The notes under the pieces: model-generated
Databases searched by the model: none
What the model was told of the DNA's origin: nothing
What the model saw: only the letters and a program-made list of their open reading frames with translations
Shown: piece after piece, positions 9,813 to 18,161 of the stretch
How positions within the stretch are numbered: the stretch's first letter is position 1
Layout: the number at the start of each line of letters is the position of its first letter
DNA from: Coptis chinensis
Lineage: Eukaryota; Streptophyta; Magnoliopsida; Ranunculales; Ranunculaceae
Reading direction: 5' to 3'
DNA length: 64,000 nt
Assembly: GCA_015680905.1 (NCBI GenBank)
Contig: CM027381.1
Location: forward strand, 85,957,501-86,021,500
Program-made: the position numbers and the translations under genes

Positions 9813-11669
9813 CTGGTTATAGTACGTTGGCATCGACATGAGAAGAATGAAAGTATTTCGCTCCATCGCATCATTGCCACCGACAATAAGCTTATTTTCA
9901 TCAAAGCTAAGTTGAGGGTCCTCTAGTGGTGAGCTGTGTGCCTATGCATCAGTAGCCAAATTAAAACCTGGTCATTGAAAGGAAATAGTGAAGCTAATCC
10001 ATGGTACAAGTTTATTTTGTAAATTATATAAGCTATCCATGAGACCATGACATAATAGTTTTTCGTTAGTGGCTATGAAGCACGGACACTCCTCTAAGGG
10101 TAATGTATCCGTGTCGGACACGTATCCGACACCGACACTCCCCGATACGCCTCCGACACATGACGTCGGATACTCGATTTGGAGTGTCGGATTTATTAAT
10201 TAATTTATAGAATTTCCGACACTCCATGGACACATTGGGGACACGGGGGACACTTCTACATTTTACTCTAAATTTTAAAAAAGTGATTAAAATACTTAAA
10301 AGAAAACATGACTTGGTAGGAGTTTTATTTCACTCTTGAAATAAGGAGGCACAATGCACAACTGCACACTTTTGATGATTGCCAAGTTCTTTTTAAGTTT
10401 TTATATATATTTGTTATGAATCTTCTGTAATTGTTATTTCTTTCGTTGGCATTAGCTTGCATTTTTGGACATGTATGTTGTTTAATCTTTTAGAGTTAGA
10501 CATGTTCAAAACTAGTTTTCATATTTTGATTTAAACTTAGTGGAGAGGGTTAAATTTCATGAAAATATATATATAAATTTTCTTTAACGTGTCCATGACG
10601 TATCCATGTCCTACGTATCCGTGTCCACGTAATTTTTGAATGATGTCGTGTCCACGTATCCGTGTCATGTCATATCCGTGTCGCGTGTCGGTGTCCGTGC
10701 TTCATAGGTTAGTGGCCCATCTGCTTAGTGGCCTTATCTGCTTTGAACATTAAATCTTATGATTTCTGTTTCTTATTTAAATGCCGGCCTATTATTATTT
10801 GGAAGGGATATTCAGATGGACTGGTGATGACCCATGAGCTGTGAAATTTTCTTGATTGGAATAGATATTCTGAGGATTTTTGTTAGATTACTATGAAGCC
10901 AATGAAACTTGATATGCTAAAAATATCCATATTCTAGCACAAGAAACTTACTGAAAAAACATACTGCCAACAAAATATCCATAGGGATTGGTGCTGACTC
11001 GTGAGGTTTTGTTGATTGAAATATATATTGTGAGGATTTCTATTAGATTATTAGGAAGCTAAACTTGATATGTTATAAATATCCATATGCAACACAAGAG
11101 ACTTGGTGAAAAAACACGCTGATGACAAACATAATTAAGTAATAACTAAGAGGACCAGAATTCCCTCGAGATGGAATTTACCTTACTAAGTCATATAGCA
11201 AACCACACGGTTCTAAGAGAGCCAAGGGAGTAAAATACTGATGGCCACCCAAACTTATGTATCAAAAAAGGGGATAATGCTAGGCCAGTTACTGAACCAA
11301 GGTACATCCCAGTATCCCACTATATACAAGAGCTAACGACTGACTTCTTTCTGCTACAGGAACCCACTTTGATAGAATATTATTCATTGCAGGCATGGCA
11401 ACACCCTGAAGGTATTAACTGAACATAGCGCCAAACAGAACGAGACTATAAGATATGAAATTTATGCTAAAGCAAAAAATAAAATGTGAGGAATATTAAG
11501 TTATAAAACTGGCCTCACCAATCCCCATGAATGCACGCACAACAAGCAAAAAAGGCAAAACGAGTTTAGCAGCAATAGGCATGAGAGCTGTGGCAATAGA
11601 CCACCAGATTACGGCAAATCCCAATACAAACTTCCCACCAACTGTGTCTGCCCATATACCTCCAGCAAC
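9813..11669 (-). pseudogene. Captured middle part of a PHT4-type plastid anion/phosphate transporter gene
   Basis: Three minus-strand exons keep their introns. Exon a (11669-about 11519) reads VAGGIWADTVGGKFVLGFAV and ends MGIGE. Exon b (11405-11182) reads GVAMPAMNNILSKWVP, then SLALVYSG, and continues as MYLGSVTGLALSPFLIHKFG. Exon c (9941-9813) reads SSPLEDPQLSFDENK, then TFILLMSMPTYYNQ. These match the major-facilitator PHT4/ANTR family of plant plastid phosphate or ascorbate carriers. Exon b has an apparent 8-bp insertion (ATACTGGG) shifting the frame between VYSG and MYLG, and a TGA near its end. In exon c the segment before TFILL is missing. A hAT-like MITE lies in the intron between b and c. 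N- and C-terminal parts are absent, so it cannot make a transporter. Confidence 0.8.
10073..10707. mobile_element. hAT-like MITE inside the CACTA
   Basis: The ends CTATGAAGCACGGACAC and GTGTCCGTGCTTCATAG are perfect 17-bp inverted repeats. The 8-bp direct repeat GTTAGTGG flanks the element at 10065-10072 and 10708-10715, which is the hAT duplication length. The 635-bp interior repeats TCCGTGTCC and CCGACAC words and encodes nothing. A 9-bp reading of the duplication (GTTAGTGGC) is possible but makes the ends asymmetrical. Confidence 0.85.
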
Positions 11670-11897
11670 CTTTAATCAAATTAGTATTAGCCACATGTTC
11701 ATTGCAAGATAAGTTTGGAGTTTGTAATGTTCATTACAACAATGTCTTCTTTTCCACAAGTTTTTCACAAAAAAATTGAAACCTTTTGGTTTCTTTCATT
11801 TATGGTTCAATTAGCTAGTGAAGACTGAGAAAGACCTAACAAAACATAAGCCAGGCATCAAAGCTTAACACCATAGATCTGAAATTCCCAACCCATT

Positions 11898-11924
11898 AAA
11901 AAAAAAAAAAAAAAAAAAAAAAAA
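11898..11924. repeat. Poly-A run (27 bp)
   Basis: An uninterrupted run of 27 A, between the first PHT4 exon and the likely leader exon on the minus strand. It could be a decayed retroposon tail or simple slippage. No target duplication was found. Confidence 0.8.
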
Positions 11925-12239
11925 CTGGATATGTTGGAGTTCAATAACATGAAGAGATGAACAAAGAGAAGAAAATCAAAACTTACCCATTCCACTATCT
12001 TATATTCGGATTCGAGTTCGAGTGAGAAGAATGGTTATGGCTTGTTGAAAACGAGAAGATGAAGTGGAGAGGACAGGATCGAGATGGAAAGAATATGTAC
12101 TAAAGATGGATGGGGACAAGTGGCTGAGATGAAACTGTAGGAATTATCAGGAAGGGGGTGAATTAGGTTTGCAAAGGAAGCAGGAGTCTAAACGCGTTTG
12201 TGTATCCAAGTAGTTATTTTTAGTGGAGTTGTGGCCCAT

Positions 12240-12410
12240 GGGACCGAAAACTAAATAGGTCATATAAGACGATGACATAATGTGAGGGAGTATGTAACTG
12301 TTTTGGGAGAATAGTCACATATAATCGTCAATACATGAACCCTTTCCTAGAAAAAGGATTTGTGACGGTTCTAGATGCAACAGTCACAAAGCCCATTTCT
12401 TTACTAGTGG
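12240..12410. mobile_element. Partial terminus of a second CACTA-type element
   Basis: The segment ends GGGCCCATTT-like sequence then CTTTACTAGTG. Read on the minus strand it begins CACTAGTAAAGAAATGGGCT and then TTTGTGACTG with repeated GTCACAAA/GTGACGG words. Many plant CACTA elements start this way. The opposite terminus was not found in the window, so this is probably a truncated relic within the larger CACTA. Confidence 0.5.
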
Positions 12411-13640
12411 TCCTACATCATACCACCTATTTCTTAAGCAATAAAATCAAATAAATATAAAAAAAAAATAAGCCACCATATAATATCCAATAATGATTTC
12501 ACAATAATGCAACAAATATCCTTGCCTAAACAAATATCCACTAAGCAACAATCTTACTACCTGGAAAGAAACTAAGGACTTATATTCAAGAGAATGGATA
12601 AGCAACAAAACAATGGAAAAAAAAAAACTTTAGCCTAGTACCAAAAGACACTACCAAACTGAAGGCCACAAGAAGACCTAGCTTGTTTAATGTGCATATA
12701 ACACATCAGATAAATATCTCAACCCCATAAATGCATAAGCCTGTGCACAATAATATCAAGTAATATACATAGCTATTTGATCCAAATCCGAACCTTGACA
12801 TCAAAGACCAAAAGTTTTATATTGGAAAGTCCACAGAAAAATAAAATAAGATGACAATTTATCTGCCTTAATAATATACAAAGTGTTATGTGATGCAAGA
12901 CTTAGCATGAGTAATGAAACCACATTCCAAACAAAAAAAGCCGTTCACACCAACACAAAAACTATACTTCATTAACTGAAGCTTGAACTTAAAGTTGAAG
13001 CACAAGTAATTACTAGTTGCTAACGATGATTTTATTTTTTGATGTGAATCTAATGCTCTAGTCCAAGACAGTCCTACATTAAGCTACAAGAATATTTTTT
13101 CGCTTATATTATCTATCAAACAATGCCAATATTATTTAGAAAAACCTCACTGATTATAAAACCTGACAATAAACTGAACATGAGAACACCATATATGAAG
13201 CTATAAAGATGCAATATTTTACTTAAAAATTTAAAGTTTAACCAAACCCATAAGCTAAAATCTTAATGTCAAAAACACTACCTTAGGGTTGTTACCTTGA
13301 GTAGATCAAACACTTAGTAAGAAGCAAGAACAGCAACGACAACAAGCACCTTCAAAATTTTAGAATATTGAACCCCAAATCATGAATTCAAAGCATTAGA
13401 AATTCAAAGCAACAACCAATAAGAGAAATTGGTACCTTATGAACAGAGAACTGGAAAAGCTACAAGCTTGCTTGATATCTGAATTAGAACCTTAAGAAAC
13501 AGAGATAAACTTGTTACTTAGAAACTTAGATATCAATCTTTAACTAAATTTAATCAAAATGTCATTTTTTTTTTCATTTTAAAAACAATCGTTTACTGGA
13601 TTCTTTAAAAACAAGCGACCAAAAATTAAAATGCTCTCAG
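12411..13640. other. CACTA interior without recognisable genes
   Basis: AT-rich DNA with short A-runs and no open frame of note on either strand. From its position between the 5'-leader-like region (13640-13870) and the captured exons it may be intron sequence of a captured transcription unit. Nothing specific could be identified. Confidence 0.4.
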
Positions 13641-13870
13641 ATAAGGAAAACCCTAAAACCGTGACCAACAATTACTTACTTCGATTGGAAGAGATCATTT
13701 GCTCAATAGATCGAACAATTAACCCTAAAATGAAAATATCGAAACCCTAGCCATACAAAATCAAAACCCTAAATAATTTGAACAAAGAGGGAAGAAGTGG
13801 AGAGGGCGACTCACCCGCTAGTGAGGAATAACTCGTCAAGCTCATTGTTTTCTCCTATTTTTGGATGAGC
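13640..13870 (-). promoter_or_regulatory. Captured promoter / 5' leader-like segment with telo-boxes
   Basis: Four AACCCTA words (near 13650, 13721, 13742 and 13765) are clustered here. In plants such telo-box motifs lie near transcription starts of growth and translation genes, and the pyrimidine-rich minus-strand sequence beside them resembles a 5' leader. All captured exons downstream share this orientation, so this could be the promoter from which a chimeric minus-strand transcript starts. The role is inferred. Confidence 0.45.
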
Positions 13871-14160
13871 TGAGAAGTGAAAAACTCCCGCTTGAGTTCA
13901 TTTTTTTTTTTCGTATTTCTTTGTTTTTTTCTTAGTTTCTAACATATCTCTAAACGTCACTAAATATCTGCATAAATGTTAGAAAATAATTCAACTAATT
14001 TAGCAACGGTTGAGAGTATTGCTAACGGATTATAAGTGTGATTAACTTCGTAACGGATGTGTAACTGTTACTAATGATAAATTCTAACTGTGGCCAATTC
14101 ACCCAAATGGTGTAGTGTTAACTTCCCACTAACCACACAACAAACCATACGCATAATAAA

Positions 14161-14647
14161 AAGGCATTTAGTTCCTCCACGAGGCGCCTTAGGTTCTAAC
14201 TAAACTAATAACCAGCCAAGCATATTCTATATTTACCGCATTTCATGCTCAATTACAAAGTGGGTCGTCTTTGCCCAAGTAATTAGTTTGACCCACCCTT
14301 ATGCAAAACCATATACAATCATCTGTCTAAAGATATATCATTAACCAATATATTACCATAATTATATTAATTAAGGCTTTCTTTGTGTGTCCCTAAAATC
14401 ACTTCGTATATATGTCTTACCTAGTTTCCCTGGCTACCACAATCGCTTCCCAACGCTGAACATGTACATCCACATGCCTCCCCTTACATAATGAACCACT
14501 CCGTGCGTAACTACTTCGCGGGCGGGATGCGCGACACCGTAACCCTCACACGAAAAGCCATTATGTAAGTACTGCCATTATTCGGCATAAAATATCGTGC
14601 GTCTCGTTCTAATTTTGTGAACGGAATAATCAAGTCACTATTCGGCT
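14161..14647. other. Right half of the TG...CA element, spacer
   Basis: Begins with the third 72-bp repeat unit (AAGGCATTTAGTTCC) and continues as non-coding sequence with no recognised gene. It resumes the element interrupted by the CACTA. Confidence 0.6.
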
Positions 14648-14805
14648 ACGCCAGAAGGGCCATTCAGATTCACTAAAACGCCAGAAGGGCCAATCACATT
14701 ACTTACGCTCGAAGGGCCATTCAGATTCACTAAAACGCCAGAAGGGCCAATCACATTACTTACGCCCGAAGGGCCATTCAGATTCACTGAAACGCCAGAA
14801 GGGCC
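14648..14805. repeat. 57-bp tandem repeat, 2.8 copies
   Basis: Copies start at 14648, 14705 and 14762. Each contains two sub-repeats built on GCC(A)GAAGGGCCA followed by TTCAGATTCACT or ATCACATTACTT, so the unit is itself a duplicated half-unit. Copies differ at only a few positions. It lies within the TG...CA element. Confidence 0.9.
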
Positions 14806-15615
14806 AAATCCCATGAGTTTGGGTAGCTAGGTTCTAGGATTTTTGTTACGTAATTTATTCAAGTGTCATACCTTTATAACTCATAATAATTCCACTATAT
14901 CACGCGAGGTCAAATACCTTATTGCATTTAAGCTACAATATTTAGAAATATCTCAATTATATCTCAGTAACCACTTTCATTCTTTCACGCCAATGTATTA
15001 TCATCTGATAACGCCACACTCCGTGGGAAATATCCACAAATACTCTACTAGCATCTCGGATAAAATAATGTAGGGTTTATACATTTATTTCTCCACAACT
15101 ATTGCATTTAATATATATATCCCAACATATTATATAATGTCACAATTGCTTCAAAACGTATCGCATAATATTTTTATAGCGTTTTAGGAATATTATATCT
15201 CCTAAAGTTTCTATCTCACACGTGTCAAAATATACACAATATCAACGTCAAATCTTTTCTTAGATAATGACAACCAAATTTATACAAGCTTCCACAAAGA
15301 TTTTAGCATTTGATTTGTCCATACAATTTACAACATAAAACGTAAAGACAATTAAACAGTCCCCCACGGTCCACAATCAAATCCCAAAAATCTAAAGTCC
15401 ATGAATCTAAGTCCAGATATAATTTAATACTCATAAAAAATATATATATCTAAGTCTTATAAAAATTCCCCGCTTGTTACGTGCCAATATATTATATGCT
15501 TTACACACTACTCACGTCAAATCTTAATTAGATAATGACCAACCAAATTATACAATTTACGACAATATTTTATTACTACATTTGTCTATATTCTTAAATA
15601 TGTGAAAATCTAGAA

Positions 15616-15779
15616 AAAGTCAACATTCCACAGTCAACGGTCAAAGTCAACGGCCAAAGGACAAAGTCAACGGTCAATGGTCAAAGTCAACGGTCAATGG
15701 TCAAAGTCAACGGTCAATGGTCAAAGTCAACAGTCAACGGCCAACGGTCAAAGTCAACACATCATTGTCAAAGTCAAAC
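15616..15779. repeat. GTCAA-rich array (W-box-like cluster)
   Basis: The word GTCAA occurs 19 times in about 164 bp, largely in a 20-bp unit GTCAACGGTCAATGGTCAAA. On the minus strand each is TTGAC, the core of the W-box bound by WRKY transcription factors; many are extended to TTGACC or TTGACT. The array lies in the right half of the TG...CA element, where an LTR promoter could sit. Regulatory function is inferred from motif density only. Confidence 0.75.
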
Positions 15780-17263
15780 TGTCGTTTCCATTATTCAATG
15801 GGTTCATTAGCCATGTAGCCGTGGGTTCGTTTTAAGTAAGGCAAAGTCGTCCCACTTCATTCGCACATGACTAAGGTAATAGTTATGGTCATGGTTCGGA
15901 CCCAACTAGCCAAGCCTATGACTCAACCAAAGATTCAAATAATGTTAGCCGGATTCAACATAAAAACCAAACTAGAAACCGACCCAACAATAGATTTAGC
16001 CCAACTAGAAATATCTAGAGAGAACAGATCCACTTAAAACAATAATGGCCCAGCCCACAAAAAAAAAAAAAAAAAAAAGAGAACTGGTCCATGTACACAA
16101 AAAATTAGAACGGCCCCAACCAAAAAGATTAATATCGGCCCATCACTAAACAAAATAGAATCGGGCCCAACAACTAAAATAGAATCGGGCCCAAACAAAA
16201 CAAATAGAACTGGTCCAAACTTAACAAAACTGGTTTGGCCCAACGATTTAAACCGGCCCAAGTAACTGATTGGTTCGGCCCAAGGCCCAAACCGATCATC
16301 TTCTCCATCAGTTCTCTCCTCCACCACCACCCAAAATCGACCACCACAATCTCCACTCGCCCACCCATTTCAACTAACCGAAAATGAAGAGGGTACAAAC
16401 CCCCACCACTTTAAAAAACGTGAATCCTCAATTCTTGAATTCAACATCTCGACCAAAACTAGATCTGAGACCGTTCGCCATTAATGGCTTCTACCACCTC
16501 CGACAGCCCCCCATCCAAATCCAACCTTCAACCATACATCAACAACCAACTATTTAACATCACAGTATAAAAAGTGTTCAAACAAATCCATCAGGAAAAT
16601 TTGCTCCTGTGGCTTGGCGACGCCATTAACGCCTTTCCAGAGCTTCGTCCGCACCACTAACAGTTTACCCAACTCTCCAATACTCTAACACCCACCAATA
16701 CAAACAACATAAATAAACTGGTCGTACGATTCATGGGGCTCGCGCCTCCATTAACGGCCTCCAAGCTTCCACAGTCCCAAGGCACATTATCACAGTATAA
16801 CATAATACTAAAAGTTCAAATAGAGATACTGGGCGATTTCTTGCTGTGGGACTCGCGACGCCGCATTGACGCTCTGTCGAGCTTCAACAATTCAAATAAA
16901 AACTAAAAGATATCGACAGAACTAAATAACTATAAAAACTGGTCGGAAACACTCGATAGTAAATTCGTAAATACTAAACAGACGAAAATCATAGTTTATG
17001 AAATTTGTAAATTCTAAACAGACAAAAATTATAGTTTTAGTAGTGGTGAGAGATAAACTCTACTCACCATTATTATTATTTTTTATTCTCTAAAAACCCT
17101 ATTCTCTAGAACAATGTGATTATATCTTTCAAACCCAAGCTCAACACGCACTTCGGCCCAAAACCGGGGCCCACATATCCCAAATCCAATCCAACAGATT
17201 TTATATAAATAATTAAATTAATTAATTAATAAATAATTACGTATTTTAAATACGGGCGTTACA
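15780..17263. other. Right part of the TG...CA element, non-coding
   Basis: Contains repeated GGCCCAA/GGGCCCAA words between 16040 and 16290, an A-run at about 16060-16078, and pyrimidine-rich sequence. Minus-strand frames in 16034-16398 are translations of these repeats and look non-coding. It ends in the terminal AAATACGGGCGTTACA. Confidence 0.5.
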
Positions 17264-17445
17264 GATATGGTTGTATTCGAATCTGAATTCGAAAATTTAT
17301 ACCGATATTCGAACCCGTATCCGAAATCCGACGAATATTAAAAAAATTATCTGAATCGGATATCGGATAATATCCGATCCGAGAATTAAAATTAATTAAA
17401 ATTTTATTTGCTTTGAATAATTCATTTTACCACTATAAAAACTAG

Positions 17446-17526
<81 letters not shown>

Positions 17527-17674
17527 TTTATTATTATTATTTTGTTATTATAATTTTATATTATTATTTTATGATTTTATATAATATTTTATACAATAAA
17601 AAATAAATAAATAAATTATATATTTTATATATTTTGTTATATACCAATCCTTATCAAATGACATCCACACCCTT
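17264..17674. repeat. CGGATAT-rich repeat and AT-rich spacer inside the outer arms
   Basis: After the duplicated GATAT the sequence repeats CGAATCTG, CCGATATTCG and CGGATAATATCCG words. The same type of sequence precedes the TG...CA element at 5210-5246. It then turns AT-rich and includes the AT microsatellite at 17451. It ends CACACCCTTAG, which may pair with CTAGGGGTGC at 5212 as hAT-like ends, but the match is short and no duplication was found. Confidence 0.45.
17451..17524. repeat. (AT)n microsatellite, 74 bp
   Basis: About 37 uninterrupted AT dinucleotides. Length is likely to vary among individuals and may be imprecise in the assembly. Confidence 0.95.
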
Positions 17675-17943
17675 AGAGAGTGGTGTATAATGTCGGATAG
17701 AGTTCACAAGATCAGCGTATACATGTCATAGATGATTTAATTTGAATTTTGTATTTCTTTAAAAGTCACAGGGTATTTATGTAATTATCCTGAAAAGTAT
17801 TAGAGTTTTTTCATTTATATTGACAAAAAGTATTACGGTCAAACTCAATTGACTTGGAAACATCTAGATGAAAGATAAAGCTAATTGGCCTAAATTCGGG
17901 AGGGTGGAAGGGGGGGGTTGACCAAAAAGATAACAGTTGACTT
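17675..17943. repeat. Right inverted arm of the outermost nested element
   Basis: Inverted copy of 4826-5212, with the landmarks ACAGGGTATTTATGTAATTA, TACGGTCAAACTCAATTGAC and ATAACAGTTGACTT in reverse-complement order. It ends only about 220 bp before the PTAC16 start codon, so the upstream region of that gene is bordered by transposon DNA. Confidence 0.7.
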
Positions 17944-18161
17944 TGGTTGGGTATTGTAAGTCAATGTTCGTACCATGCATCACTGTTGGTTCTCATGCTG
18001 GAGCAGATAATATATGATATGACGTGGCCAAATTTAAGAGGTTCACAAACCACACTCTCCATCCAGATAATCTCAAGCACAGAAATCACATCTGTTCCCA
18101 CTCATATCTAAGCACAGAAATTAATTCACGTCACTTGAAACTTGTTCTAACCATAGTATTC
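17944..18161 (+). promoter_or_regulatory. PTAC16 promoter / 5' leader region
   Basis: The 218 bp between the transposon arm and the start codon contain GATAATATATGATATGACGT at 18007, ending in GACGTGGC (18021-18028). ACGTGGC is a G-box/ABRE-type core and GATAA an I-box-like word, both common in light-regulated plastid-protein genes. The transcription start is not determinable; part of the stretch must be 5' leader. Confidence 0.45.

Larger units (their letters stand above)
5852..14117. mobile_element. Pack-CACTA-like transposon carrying host gene fragments
   Basis: The ends CACTACACCATATGG and CCAAATGGTGTAGTG form a 15-bp terminal inverted repeat with one mismatch, beginning CACTA as in En/Spm transposons. 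The 3-bp target duplication TTA is present at 5849-5851 and 14118-14120, as expected for this superfamily. Subterminal regions are dense in short AACGGAT/CCGTTAC words. No CACTA transposase was recognised, so the element is non-autonomous. Its 8.27 kb instead hold minus-strand exon fragments of at least three recognisable and unrelated host genes (WD40/tomosyn-like, CHX antiporter, PHT4 transporter) plus other exon-like pieces, all in one orientation and with intron borders retained. Confidence 0.9.
5247..17263. mobile_element. TG...CA element with 5-bp duplication (solo LTR or non-autonomous LTR element), host of the CACTA
   Basis: The left end TGTCACACCCCGAATTTC and the right end AAATACGGGCGTTACA are imperfect inverted copies, beginning TG and ending CA. 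They are flanked by GATAT at 5242-5246 and 17264-17268. Without the CACTA inside it, this element is about 3.75 kb. No gag or pol was recognised. A large solo LTR fits best. It carries several tandem repeats (72 bp, 57 bp and a GTCAA-rich 20-bp array). It is inserted in a GGTGCAAACGGAT-type repeat that resumes directly at 17264. Confidence 0.75.

Noticed and set aside
16034-16398. Minus-strand frames of 74-98 codons rich in Gly, Pro and Val
   Set aside because: They are translations of GGGCCCAA-type repeats and an A-run inside the TG...CA element.
5212-17674. CTAGGGGTGC...CACACCCTTAG as hAT termini enclosing the TG...CA element
   Set aside because: Only about nine bases pair and no 8-bp duplication was found; kept as a repeat, not as an element.
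18024-18161. Upstream in-frame Met extending PTAC16 by 46 codons
   Set aside because: The added sequence is His/Asn-rich and not transit-peptide-like, whereas the Met at 18162 is followed by a typical plastid transit peptide and gives the usual family length.
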